NCBI GenBank assembly: GCA_029267795.1
Contig: JAJUHR010000042.1
Span: 1-9,961 of the forward strand
From: Planctomycetota bacterium
GTDB taxonomy: Bacteria; Planctomycetota; Phycisphaerae; Phycisphaerales; Phycisphaeraceae
Direction of reading: 5' to 3'
DNA: 9,961 bases
In this document: positions 1 to 7,076 of the stretch, in pieces
Numbering within the stretch: position 1 is the first letter of the stretch
Layout of the letters: each line of letters opens with the position of its first letter
Notes under the pieces: generated by a model
Databases searched by the model: none
Seen by the model: only the letters and a program-made list of their open reading frames with translations
What the model was told of the DNA's origin: nothing
Translations under genes and position numbers: made by a program

Positions 1-1
1 C

Positions 2-106
2 CGCTCGGTGGACGTGCACATCGTGGCCCTGCGCCGCAAACTGGGGGACGCCGGCCGCTACATCCAAACCATCCGAGGGGTCGGTTACCGCATCGAGGGG
101 GATTGA
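2..106 (+). CDS. phoB: PhoB-type response regulator, C-terminal end (partial)
   Basis: Only the last 34 codons are present; the 5' part lies left of the window. They encode the end of an OmpR/PhoB winged-helix DNA-binding domain: the recognition-helix segment VDVHIVALRRKLG, then the wing hairpin with the hallmark IQTIRGVGYRI, then a very short tail (EGD) and a TGA stop. Proteins of this family bind direct repeats upstream of target promoters as dimers after phosphorylation of an N-terminal receiver domain, which is not visible here. The kinase gene starts on the next base after the stop, and a pst operon with a candidate PHO box follows, so a PhoB role is the natural reading. The tail alone cannot separate PhoB from other OmpR-family regulators. 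Confidence 0.85.
   Translation, partial: RSVDVHIVALRRKLGDAGRYIQTIRGVGYRIEGD
95..101 (+). promoter_or_regulatory. Shine-Dalgarno for phoR, overlapping the regulator's last codons
   Basis: The sequence GAGGGGG lies 5 nt before the TTG at 107 and inside the end of the upstream reading frame. It decides the start of phoR. The TTG immediately follows the upstream TGA and keeps the first membrane segment whole. The next in-frame GTG codons fall inside that segment. Confidence 0.6.
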
Positions 107-1918
107 TTGCTCACCCGCCGCAGCCTGATCTGGAAAGTCACTTCCGCCTACGTGATCGTGGTGGGGCTGTGCACCGCCGCGGGGGCCTGGTACGCCGGAG
201 ACGCGGTCCTGCAGGTGTACTGGTCGCACCTGACCAAAACCCTCGAGCACAAGTTGAACCTCTTGATCGCTCAAGTCGAGCCCCTCCTCCAAGCCCAGCA
301 AACCAACCAGATCCACCCCCTGTGCCAGCGCCTGGCCAACGCCGGCGTTGTCCGCATCACCGTAATCGATCCCACCGGCCAAGTCCTCGGCGACTCGCAC
401 CGCCAACCCCAGAAGCTGCCTAACTACAACCACCTCCCCGAGGTGGTCACGGCCATGGCCGGACAGGTCGGCCGTGCGTCCCGATCCGACGGCCCCGGGC
501 GGCTTCAGGTCGTGTACCTCGCCAAACCGGTGTCGCACAACGATCAGGTCCTGGCCGTGGTCCGCGCCGGCATGATCATGGACCGGGCCAATCACGCCCT
601 CGCTTCGGTCTATTGGCGGATCGCCTTGGGCGGGATCCTCACCGCCGCCCTGGGCGTCGCCCTCACCCTCGTGGTCTTCGCCCGACAGATCAACCAACCG
701 ATCCGCTACCTGCAGGAGGGCGCCCGGCGATTCGCCGCCGGCGACCTCGACCACACCCTCTACGAGCCCCCCTCACGCGAGTTCGGCACCCTCGCCGCTT
801 CGCTCAACAGCATGGCCCGCCAGCTCGACGAAAAGGTCCGCGCCCTCACCCGACAGTCCCAGGAGCAGCAGGCCATCCTCACCAGCATGGTCGAGGGCGT
901 CCTGGCCGTCGATTCCCACGAACGCATCATCACCTTCAACGCCGCCGCCGCCCAATTCCTGAACCTCGACCCGGACAAATCCCGCGGCCGCACCGTCCAA
1001 GAAGCCTTGCGAAACCAGGACCTCCAGCGCGTCGTCGCCCAGGCCTTGGCCGGCCAAGACCCCGCCGAGGGGCAGGTGGTCCTCTGCGCCACCCCCCAGG
1101 ACCGCTGCCTCCAGGCCCACGGCGCCCAACTCCGCAGCCCCCAAGGCCGCGCCACCGGCGCCGTGATCGTCCTCCACGACGTCACCCGCCTCTGTCAGCT
1201 CGAAAACATGCGCCAGCAATTCGTCGCCAACGTCTCTCACGAGCTGAAAACCCCGATCACCGCCATCAAATCCGCCGCCGAGGCCCTGACCGCCCTCTCC
1301 GATCAGCCGCAAGACGCCCCCGACCGCGACCGCTTCTTGAGGATCATCGCCCGCCAGTCCGACCGCCTCAACGCGATCATCGACGACCTGCTGATGCTGG
1401 CCCGGATCGAGCAGGACAGCCAGCGACAACAGGTCAAGCTCGAACCGGGCGAACTCCCCCTGGTGATCCAGGCCGCGGTCGAAACCTGCCAGGCTCAGGC
1501 CGACCAGAAGTCCATCGCCATCGAGGTCCAAGCCGCCCAGGACGCCCGCGCCTCGATCAACCCCCACCTGCTGGAACAGGCGATCGTCAACCTGTTAAGC
1601 AACGCCATCCGCTACAGCCCGCCACAGTCCCCCGTCACCGTCACCATCGAACAATCTCCCACCGAAGTCACCCTCGGCGTCCACGACTCCGGCCCCGGCA
1701 TCCCAGCCCAACACCTGCCCCGAATCTTCGAACGCTTCTACCGCGTCGAACAATCCCGCAGCCGCTCCCACGGCGGCACGGGCTTGGGACTGGCCATCGT
1801 CAAGCACATCGCCTTGGCCCACCATGGCCGGGTCAGCGTCGACAGCACTCCAGGCCGCGGCAGCTCGTTCTATATCCACCTCCAGCCCGCTTCACCGGCC
1901 CCGCTTCCAGCTCTCTAA
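107..1918 (+). CDS. phoR: Phosphate-regulon sensor histidine kinase PhoR
   Basis: This is a 603-residue inner-membrane kinase expected to phosphorylate the regulator encoded just upstream when phosphate is scarce. Membrane segments are seen near residues 13-31 and 171-191. They enclose an extracytoplasmic region of about 140 residues, which matches PhoR proteins with a periplasmic sensor and differs from the E. coli form, which lacks one. A HAMP linker follows (about 192-245), then a PAS domain (about 253-364). The HisKA helix carries FVANVSHELKTP with phospho-acceptor H378. The ATPase domain has its N box at LLSNAIRYSP (N495, N499), G1 at DSGPGIP (527-533), the F box at ERFYR (542-546) and G2 at GGTGLGLAIV (556-565). 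All catalytic boxes are intact. The start is TTG, directly after the previous stop with a strong ribosome-binding site, so the pair is almost certainly co-transcribed. The regulon assignment rests on the pst genes downstream, because the sensor region itself is not diagnostic. Confidence 0.9.
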   Translation: MLTRRSLIWKVTSAYVIVVGLCTAAGAWYAGDAVLQVYWSHLTKTLEHKLNLLIAQVEPLLQAQQTNQIHPLCQRLANAGVVRITVIDPTGQVLGDSHRQPQKLPNYNHLPEVVTAMAGQVGRASRSDGPGRLQVVYLAKPVSHNDQVLAVVRAGMIMDRANHALASVYWRIALGGILTAALGVALTLVVFARQINQPIRYLQEGARRFAAGDLDHTLYEPPSREFGTLAASLNSMARQLDEKVRALTRQSQEQQAILTSMVEGVLAVDSHERIITFNAAAAQFLNLDPDKSRGRTVQEALRNQDLQRVVAQALAGQDPAEGQVVLCATPQDRCLQAHGAQLRSPQGRATGAVIVLHDVTRLCQLENMRQQFVANVSHELKTPITAIKSAAEALTALSDQPQDAPDRDRFLRIIARQSDRLNAIIDDLLMLARIEQDSQRQQVKLEPGELPLVIQAAVETCQAQADQKSIAIEVQAAQDARASINPHLLEQAIVNLLSNAIRYSPPQSPVTVTIEQSPTEVTLGVHDSGPGIPAQHLPRIFERFYRVEQSRSRSHGGTGLGLAIVKHIALAHHGRVSVDSTPGRGSSFYIHLQPASPAPLPAL

Positions 1919-2018
1919 GGTTAAATGGTTCTCGAAAACACAACGCGATCATTGCTTTAAGATCATGCATTTAAATAGCTTAACATAACATGCCTTCAAG
2001 CGGCACTACCGTTTCCCA

Positions 2019-2058
2019 TCTCACCGCGTCCTGACCAGCCCTTAACGGAATCTTCACG
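2019..2058 (+). promoter_or_regulatory. Candidate PHO box upstream of pstS (four 11-bp-spaced repeats)
   Basis: Two clear 7-bp repeats, CTTAACG (2041-2047) and CTTCACG (2052-2058), are separated by the 4-bp A/T-rich spacer GAAT. This is the 7+4+7 geometry of PhoB boxes. Two weaker repeats continue the same phase upstream, so the T-N-A-C core recurs exactly every 11 bp: TCAC 2021, TGAC 2032, TAAC 2043, TCAC 2054. Four such repeats would fit two regulator dimers. The site is about 90 bp before pstS. Weak -10 candidates lie downstream at 2068 (TACCTT, 10 nt after the last repeat) and 2084 (TAATAG). The rest of the 1919-2145 gap is an unusually A+T-rich patch (about 1921-1990) with no gene. The box is a pattern reading and has not been tested. 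Confidence 0.6.
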
Positions 2059-2145
2059 ATACCCCCGTACCTTCATTGGGCAGTAATAGGGCTCGATGCA
2101 CCCATGGCCCCCCTCTAAGAATATGGATTCAAAAGGAGACCATTC

Positions 2146-3174
2146 ATGACGTCGAACAGGGTTTGGAGCGTTCTAGGTCTGGTGGTGATGGGCTACGCTG
2201 TGACACTCGGCACGGACGACGCCTTCGCTGCCGAATCGTCCAAAGCCACGGCGCCGAACGCCGCCTCTCTCGCCGGCGTCATACGGATCGACGGCTCCAG
2301 CACCGTCTACCCCATCACCGAGGCCGTCGCAGAAGAGTTCGGCCAGGCGTACCCCCGCGTCCGCGTGACCGTCGGCATCTCGGGCACCGGCGGCGGCTTC
2401 AAACGCTTCGCCGCGGCCGAGACCGACATCTCCGATGCTTCGCGCCCCATCAAACAACCCGAAGCCGAGGTCGCCAAGACCAACAGCGTCGCCTACATCG
2501 AAATCCCCATCGCCTTCGATGGCCTGACCATCGTCGTCAACAAAGCCAACACCTGGTGCAGCGACCTAACCCTCGATGAGATCAAAAAGATCTTCATCGC
2601 CGGTAGCGCGGTTCGCTCTTGGAAGGATATCCGCCCCGATTGGCCCGACACCCCGCTAAAGATCTACGCCCCCGGCACCGACTCCGGCACCTTCGACTAC
2701 TTCAAAGAGGTCGTCGCCGGTGACCAGGCCGCCATCCGCAGCGACATGTCCGTCTCCGAGGACGACAACGTCCTGGTCCGCGGCGTCGAGGGCGAGAAGG
2801 GGGGCCTCGGCTTCTTCGGCTGCGCTTACTACTTCGAGAACAAGGACAAGCTCAAGGCCGTCGCCGTCGACGCCGGCAAAGGGCCCATCCTTCCCACCCA
2901 CCAAACGATCGAAGACGGCACCTACGCCCCCTTCAGCCGGCCGCTGTTCATCTACGTCAATGCCAAGTCCGCTGACCGCCCCGAGGTCAAAGCGTTCGTG
3001 GAGTACTATCTGGCTCACGGGCCACAATTGGTGGAAGAAGTCGGGTATGTCAAGCTCCCAGCAGAAATTACCGCCAGGGCACTGAAGAACTTCCAGCAGC
3101 GACGCCAAGGCACCCAGTTCCTCGACGACCGGGGCGAGAAGCGTCACGGACCCCTCGCCGAGGTCTACCGTTGA
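2146..3174 (+). CDS. pstS: Phosphate ABC transporter substrate-binding protein PstS
   Basis: This 342-residue periplasmic protein binds inorganic phosphate and hands it to the PstCA channel. The N-terminus MTSNRVWSVLGLVVMGYAVT is a signal peptide with a likely cleavage after AFA (about residue 28). No lipobox cysteine is present, so the mature protein should be soluble. Phosphate-binding loops of the PstS family are seen in order: DGSSTVYP (49-56), SGTGGGF (79-85), DISDASRP (94-101) and APGTDSGTF (175-183). C138 and C226 could form a disulfide. The C-terminal end (YVKLPAEI, then a charged tail) is family-like. The ATG is preceded by AAAAGGAG at 2131-2138 with a 7-nt spacer, the best ribosome-binding site in the window, which suits a protein made in excess over its transporter. 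It heads the pst operon behind the PHO box candidate. Confidence 0.95.
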   Translation: MTSNRVWSVLGLVVMGYAVTLGTDDAFAAESSKATAPNAASLAGVIRIDGSSTVYPITEAVAEEFGQAYPRVRVTVGISGTGGGFKRFAAAETDISDASRPIKQPEAEVAKTNSVAYIEIPIAFDGLTIVVNKANTWCSDLTLDEIKKIFIAGSAVRSWKDIRPDWPDTPLKIYAPGTDSGTFDYFKEVVAGDQAAIRSDMSVSEDDNVLVRGVEGEKGGLGFFGCAYYFENKDKLKAVAVDAGKGPILPTHQTIEDGTYAPFSRPLFIYVNAKSADRPEVKAFVEYYLAHGPQLVEEVGYVKLPAEITARALKNFQQRRQGTQFLDDRGEKRHGPLAEVYR

Positions 3175-3207
3175 CCCCAGGCACCCAACACCAAGCCACC
3201 GGCCCGC

Positions 3208-3216
3208 TGATACAAT
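3208..3216 (+). promoter_or_regulatory. Extended -10-like sequence between pstS and pstC
   Basis: TGATACAAT reads as an extended -10 element: TG, one base, then TACAAT, which matches 5 of 6 bases of TATAAT. It stands out in a very G+C-rich stretch, 82 bp before the pstC start. No -35 hexamer is evident at the usual distance, which extended -10 promoters tolerate. It could give the transporter genes and phoU a basal promoter independent of the PHO box. It could also be chance. Confidence 0.3.
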
Positions 3217-3225
3217 CGCCAGCAC

Positions 3226-3271
3226 GCCGAGGCTTGCCTGGGCGACATCCACCGCCAGTCCCCGACTCGGC
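3226..3271 (+). other. Foldable RNA segment in the pstS-pstC gap
   Basis: An outer 6-bp stem GCCGAG (3226-3231) / CTCGGC (3266-3271) encloses an inner hairpin, CTGGGCG (3238-3244) / CGCCAG (3253-3258), with one bulged G and an 8-nt loop. An alternative pairing, CCCAGGCA (3176-3183) / TGCCTGGG (3235-3242), spans the whole gap and would compete with it. Structures between a binding-protein gene and its permease genes often protect the first message or cut read-through, giving more binding protein than permease. No T-run follows, so it is not a classical terminator. The function is inferred. Confidence 0.35.
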
Positions 3272-3297
3272 CTCCTCAGCCCGCGGATAAGCACCGC

Positions 3298-4248
3298 ATG
3301 ACCGTCGTAAGCCACGACACCATCGCCGCAGCCCCTATCGGTCGGCCCAAGTCCAAGGCCCTGCGGTACCTCTCCGAGGCCGCGGTCCAGGGCCTGTTGC
3401 TGCTCTGCGGCCTATTCTCGCTGGCCACCACCGTGGCGATCGTGGCCTTGCTCATAACCGAGACCCTCGAATTCTTCCGCCAACCCGGCGTCCACGCGCT
3501 CGAATTTTTCTTCGGAACCAATTGGAGCCCCCTCCTCGGCGCCGAAAAACACTTCGGCATCTGGCCGCTGGTCACCGGGACTTGCTTGGTCACCGTGGTC
3601 GCGATGGCGTTCGCCTTGCCCCTGGGCTTGATCACCGCGATCTACTTAAGCGAATACGCCTCTCGCCGCTTGCGGGCGGTCCTGAAACCGGCCTTGGAGG
3701 TGCTGGCCGGTGTGCCGACCGTCGTCTTTGGCTTCTTCGCCCTGACGGTGATCACCCCCGGCCTGCAGTGGCTCCACGAGGGCTTCCACGTCTACAACGC
3801 CTTTAGCGCCGGCCTGGCGGTGGGCATCATGTGCCTGCCCATCGTCTGCTCCCTGGCGGAGGACGCCCTGCAGGCCGTCCCCCGCAGCCTCCGCGAGGGC
3901 GGCTACGCCTTAGGCAGCACGAAATTCGATGTCTCGATCAAGGTCGTCGTCCCCGCCGCCCTGTCCGGGATCATCGCGGCCTTCCTCCTGGCGGCTACCC
4001 GCGCCATCGGGGAGACCATGATCGTCGCGCTCGCCGCCGGCAGCTCGCCCAACCTCACCCTCGACCCCCGCAGCGAAGTCCAGACCATGACCGGCTACCT
4101 CGTCCAGATCTTCCTCGGCGACGCCAGCAACTTCGGGCCCGAGTACCTCTCCAGCTACGCCGTCGCCGCCGCCCTCTTCGCCATGACCTTCATCCTGACC
4201 GTCGTCGGCCACCGCGTCCGCCTAAAGTACCGGGAGGTCTACGAGTGA
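3298..4248 (+). CDS. pstC: Phosphate ABC transporter permease PstC
   Basis: This 316-residue inner-membrane protein forms half of the phosphate channel, paired with PstA. About six hydrophobic segments are visible (near 31-53, 91-117, 137-153, 168-186, 219-246 and 283-305). The cytoplasmic coupling loop with the EAA motif is residues 187-224, from AEDALQAVPRSLREGGYALG to VVVPAALSGI; it contacts the PstB ATPase. The family segment EVLAGVPTVVFGFFAL (134-149) and the ATRAIGETM stretch (233-241) are typical of PstC and argue for PstC over PstA. The length is normal. The start is the ATG at 3298 behind a weak GGATAAG, 123 bp after pstS. The gene overlaps pstA by 4 nt at its end. Confidence 0.94.
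   Translation: MTVVSHDTIAAAPIGRPKSKALRYLSEAAVQGLLLLCGLFSLATTVAIVALLITETLEFFRQPGVHALEFFFGTNWSPLLGAEKHFGIWPLVTGTCLVTVVAMAFALPLGLITAIYLSEYASRRLRAVLKPALEVLAGVPTVVFGFFALTVITPGLQWLHEGFHVYNAFSAGLAVGIMCLPIVCSLAEDALQAVPRSLREGGYALGSTKFDVSIKVVVPAALSGIIAAFLLAATRAIGETMIVALAAGSSPNLTLDPRSEVQTMTGYLVQIFLGDASNFGPEYLSSYAVAAALFAMTFILTVVGHRVRLKYREVYE
4232..4237 (+). promoter_or_regulatory. Shine-Dalgarno that fixes the pstA GTG start
   Basis: GGGAGG lies inside the last codons of pstC, 7 nt before the GTG at 4245. The GTG overlaps the pstC stop as GTGA. The same frame stays open far upstream inside pstC, so this site and the overlap are what set the true pstA start. Confidence 0.7.
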
Positions 4249-5240
4249 GCACCCTCACCCCGGTCAACGCGACGGCCCCTCAAACGCCACGGGTCAACGA
4301 CGCCCGCGCAGCCAAAAAACGCTTCCTGAAAAACCGCCTCTTCGAGCTGGCTTGCTCCCTCGGCGCTTGGGCTTCGCTGTTGATCCTCCTGACCCTCCTG
4401 ACCGCCACATTCGTTCAAGGGTTCGAGCACCTCGGCTGGCACTTCCTGGTTCAGCCGCCCTCGCGGCGCCCGGACAGAGCCGGCATCTACCCCGCCCTGA
4501 TCGGATCGATCTGGGTCTGCGCCACCTGCGCGGTCTTCGCCCTGCCGGTCGGCGTCGGCACCGCGATCCTCCTGGAAGAGTACAAACCCAAGCACCCCGC
4601 CCTGCGGAAACTGCACGACGTCATCCAGCTCAACATCACCAACTTGGCCGGCGTGCCCTCGATCGTCTACGGCATCCTGGGCATGACCGTGTTCGTGCAG
4701 ATGTTCGGCCTCTTCGGTAGCGCCTTGGAACCCCAATTCACCATCGGCACCCCCGGGGACTGGTACTACCTCCAGCTCCCCTTCGGACGCGGCGTCCTCG
4801 CCGGCGCCCTGACCCTCATGCTCGTCGTGCTCCCAATCGTCATCATCTCCGCCCAGGAAGCCTTGCGGGCGGTGCCGAACTCCCTCCGCAACGGCGTCCT
4901 GGCCTTGGGGGCCACCAACTGGCAGATGGTGGCGAAGATGACCCTCCCGGCCGCCATCCCCGGCATCATGACCGGCTCGATCCTCGCTATGAGCCGCGCC
5001 ATCGGCGAGGCCGCCCCCATCCTCGTCATCGCCGGCATCGTCTACATCACCTTCACCCCCCAGCACCTGATGGACGACTTCACCGCCATGCCCCTGCAGA
5101 TCTACGACTGGTCCAGCCGCCCCCAGGACGAGTTCCACCGCGTCGCCGCCGCCGGCATCATCGTCCTGCTGGCGCTGCTGCTATCGTTCAACGCCCTGGC
5201 GATCCTGATCCGACAAAAATTCCAGACCCGACTGCAATGA
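4245..5240 (+). CDS. pstA: Phosphate ABC transporter permease PstA
   Basis: This 331-residue protein is the second channel subunit, partner of PstC. A cytoplasmic N-terminus of about 30 residues (basic KKRFLKNR at 24-31) precedes the first membrane segment (about 36-57). Further hydrophobic segments lie near 82-110, 132-155, 183-203, 235-268 and 301-322. The EAA coupling loop is residues 204-241 (QEALRAVPNSLRNGVLALGA, then TLPAAIPGI), followed by AMSRAIGEAAP (248-258), the PstA counterpart of the PstC stretch. The open frame extends back to 3831, but there it is a shadow of pstC. The GTG at 4245 has a strong ribosome-binding site, a GTGA overlap with pstC and a protein of normal length. The stop overlaps the pstB ATG as ATGA, so all three transporter subunits are likely made from one coupled message. 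Confidence 0.93.
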   Translation: MSTLTPVNATAPQTPRVNDARAAKKRFLKNRLFELACSLGAWASLLILLTLLTATFVQGFEHLGWHFLVQPPSRRPDRAGIYPALIGSIWVCATCAVFALPVGVGTAILLEEYKPKHPALRKLHDVIQLNITNLAGVPSIVYGILGMTVFVQMFGLFGSALEPQFTIGTPGDWYYLQLPFGRGVLAGALTLMLVVLPIVIISAQEALRAVPNSLRNGVLALGATNWQMVAKMTLPAAIPGIMTGSILAMSRAIGEAAPILVIAGIVYITFTPQHLMDDFTAMPLQIYDWSSRPQDEFHRVAAAGIIVLLALLLSFNALAILIRQKFQTRLQ

Positions 5241-6127
5241 CCCTGATGCAACCCACCCAGGATATGACGGACAAGACCGGCCAGCCCAGCCCCGAGGTGA
5301 CCGTCAAGGCCGCCTCCCTCCACCCCTTGGCCCGCCGCACGGTCGTCGGCCACCGCACCACCGACACCGAGGTCCGCGTCGCCATCAAAGCCGCCGCCTT
5401 CAACGCTTGGTACGGCTCGCTCCACGCCTTGAAAGACATCGACGTCGAAATCCCCGAAAACCGCGTCACCGCCTTCATCGGCCCCAGCGGCTGCGGCAAG
5501 AGTACCTTCCTCAAGTGGGTCAACCGCATGAACGAGTTGGTCCCCGGTGCCCACGCCCAGGGTACCCTCACACTCCACGGCCAGGACCTGCTGGCCAAGT
5601 CCACCGACGTCGTCGACCTGCGACGCCGCGTCGGCATCGTCTTCCAGAAACCCAACCCCTTCCCCAAATCCATCTACGACAACATCCTCTTCGGCCCACG
5701 CCTGCACCTGAGGCTCTCCCGCCAAGAAGCCGACGACCTCGTCGAAAAGTCCCTCCGCAAGGCCGCCCTCTGGGAAGAGGTCAAGGACCGCCTGCACGCC
5801 TCCGCCCTGGGGCTCTCCGGCGGGCAGCAGCAGCGGCTGTGCATCGCCCGCGCCATCGCCGTCGGACCCGAGGTCCTCCTCATGGACGAGCCCTGCTCCG
5901 CCTTGGACCCCAAATCCACCGCCGCCATCGAAGACCTCATCGCCGAACTGTGCCAGTCCTACACCATCGTCATCGTCACCCATAACATGCAACAGGCCGC
6001 CCGCGCTTCCGACTACTGCGCCTTCATGAACCAGGGCACGCTCGTCGAGTTCGGGCCCACCGAGAAGATCTTCACCAACCCCGAGAACGAGCAGACCGAA
6101 AGCTACATCACCGGACGGTTCGGCTGA
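5237..6127 (+). CDS. pstB: Phosphate ABC transporter ATP-binding protein PstB
   Basis: This 296-residue ATPase drives phosphate import on the cytoplasmic face of PstCA. Its motifs are all intact: Walker A GPSGCGKST (82-90), Q-loop Q137 in the PstB hallmark FQKPNPFPKSIYDN, signature LSGGQQQR (193-200), Walker B VLLMDEP (213-219) with catalytic E218, D-loop SALD (221-224) and switch H249. The end (ITGRFG) is typical. The protein is about 40 residues longer than the usual 250-260 because of a Pro/Thr-rich leader before the first strand (about residue 47). The start at 5237 is chosen for its ATGA overlap with pstA, although no ribosome-binding site is visible. ATG codons at 5246 and 5264 are in frame and would shorten the leader only slightly. 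The leader may be real or partly a start-site artefact. Confidence 0.95.
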   Translation: MTLMQPTQDMTDKTGQPSPEVTVKAASLHPLARRTVVGHRTTDTEVRVAIKAAAFNAWYGSLHALKDIDVEIPENRVTAFIGPSGCGKSTFLKWVNRMNELVPGAHAQGTLTLHGQDLLAKSTDVVDLRRRVGIVFQKPNPFPKSIYDNILFGPRLHLRLSRQEADDLVEKSLRKAALWEEVKDRLHASALGLSGGQQQRLCIARAIAVGPEVLLMDEPCSALDPKSTAAIEDLIAELCQSYTIVIVTHNMQQAARASDYCAFMNQGTLVEFGPTEKIFTNPENEQTESYITGRFG

Positions 6128-6175
6128 CCCGAACCCCACGCCGCGTCCGCCGGTCCGCCCCCTAAGCGAGGTCCC

Positions 6176-6895
6176 ATGTCCGTCCACCTCAACCGTCAGA
6201 TCGAGAAACTCAAAAAGTCGATCCTCGCCCTCGGCGCGATGGTCGAGGAGGCCTTTAACAAGGCCATCCGCGCCCTGGAGTCCCGCGACATGGCCTTGGC
6301 CGAATACGTCATCCAGCACGACCGCGACATCGACCAGAAAGAGGTCGAGTTCGAGGAGGACTGCCTCGCCACCCTGGCCCTGTACCAACCCGTCGCCCAC
6401 GACCTGCGCTTCATCATCGCCGTCCTCCAGATCAACCGCGACCTGGAGCGCGTCGGCGACATGGCGGTCAACATCGCCGAGCAGACCATCGCCCTCAAAC
6501 GCGAGCCCATGATCGACATCGAGGAAATGGGCCTGCTCGACATGGCGCACAAGGCCCAGCGGATGCTCCAGCAGAGCCTCGACGCCCTCGTCGACCTGAA
6601 CGTCGCCCAGGCCGAAAAGGTCTGCCAGCTCGACGACGAGGTCGACCAGATCAACCGCGAGATCTACGCCAAGGCCGAGCGACGCCTCCGCGCCGAGCCG
6701 ACCCACTTCCCCCTCTACTTCCGCATCCTCGTGGCCGCCAAACAGATCGAACGCGTCGCCGACCACGCCGTTAACATCGCCGAGGACGTCATCTACCTGG
6801 TCAAAGGCGCCATCGTCCGCCACGGCGGCGCCGCCCCCAGCCCCGAACCCTCCCAACCCGGGGCCGCCAAACGCCTCAACGAGCGGATCGCATAA
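6176..6895 (+). CDS. phoU: Phosphate signalling protein PhoU
   Basis: This 239-residue cytoplasmic protein links the Pst transporter to PhoR and keeps the Pho response off when phosphate is plentiful. It has the two-fold PhoU repeat of three-helix bundles. Each half carries the metal-cluster motif: DLERVGDMAVNIAE (89-102; E91, D95) and QIERVADHAVNIAED (190-204; E192, D196). QPVAHDLRFI (71-80) is also a family signature. A Pro/Ala-rich tail of about 20 residues (PSPEPSQPGAAKRL..) follows the last helix. The ATG is preceded by GAGG at 6168-6171 with a short spacer. It lies 48 bp after pstB, the usual last place in a pst operon. Confidence 0.95.
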   Translation: MSVHLNRQIEKLKKSILALGAMVEEAFNKAIRALESRDMALAEYVIQHDRDIDQKEVEFEEDCLATLALYQPVAHDLRFIIAVLQINRDLERVGDMAVNIAEQTIALKREPMIDIEEMGLLDMAHKAQRMLQQSLDALVDLNVAQAEKVCQLDDEVDQINREIYAKAERRLRAEPTHFPLYFRILVAAKQIERVADHAVNIAEDVIYLVKGAIVRHGGAAPSPEPSQPGAAKRLNERIA

Positions 6896-6940
6896 TCCCC
6901 ACCGCCGCTACGCCCCGCCCGCGCTAACCTTGTGTAACTC

Positions 6941-6990
6941 GCTCGCCGGTTCATCGGCACCCCTGTTTCGCCGATGACCAGCCGGTGAGC
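6941..6990. other. Long two-tier hairpin 45 nt after phoU
   Basis: The inner stem is a perfect 8-bp inverted repeat, TCATCGGC (6951-6958) / GCCGATGA (6970-6977), with an 11-nt loop. Past an asymmetric internal loop, GCTCGCCGG (6941-6949) pairs with CCGGTGAGC (6982-6990), 8 Watson-Crick pairs plus one G-T(U). Its place after the last gene of the operon suggests a transcript end or a 3' stabiliser. No T-run follows on either strand, so an intrinsic terminator is not supported. Confidence 0.5.
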
Positions 6991-7041
6991 CCGACGCACC
7001 AAGTCCGCCGCAGACTCGTAGATGATCCTGAGGAATTTCAC

Positions 7042-7076
7042 CACCCCCTCTCTCGACTCGAGAGAGGACCGGGGTG
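7042..7076. repeat. Palindromic intergenic repeat between phoU and the DUF1338 gene
   Basis: Arms CCTCTCTCGA (7047-7056) and TCGAGAGAGG (7058-7067) are perfect inverted repeats around a single C. Outer arms CACCCC (7042-7047) and GGGGTG (7071-7076) extend the pairing past a 3-nt bulge. The flank GACCGGGGTGAGGG resembles the dispersed CCCTCACCCC...GGGAGAGG palindromes of many bacteria. A degraded similar stretch (TTTCACACCCCTTCTC, then GACCGGAG) follows at about 7103-7133. The rest of the 6896-7168 gap shows only the hairpin at 6941 and the ribosome-binding site of the next gene. Confidence 0.5.

Noticed and set aside
773..1567. A 264-codon open frame on the - strand opposite phoR
   Set aside because: Low-complexity Gly/Leu/Asp-rich translation mirrored from an intact histidine kinase; no family features.
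1951..1986. A promoter in the A+T-rich patch after phoR (TTGCTT, TTAAAT, TAACAT)
   Set aside because: No pair of hexamers has both good matches and a 16-18 bp spacer. The patch is noted only as low in G+C.
3831..4244. Open reading frame continuous with pstA but starting inside pstC
   Set aside because: The extra 138 residues are Arg/Pro-rich frame-shadow of pstC. The GTG at 4245 has the ribosome-binding site, the GTGA overlap and gives the normal PstA length.
5102..6856. A 584-codon open frame on the - strand opposite pstB and phoU
   Set aside because: It is a shadow of C-ending codons in G+C-rich genes. The translation is a monotonous Gly/Val/Asp/Glu run with no domain, and the + strand genes are unambiguous.
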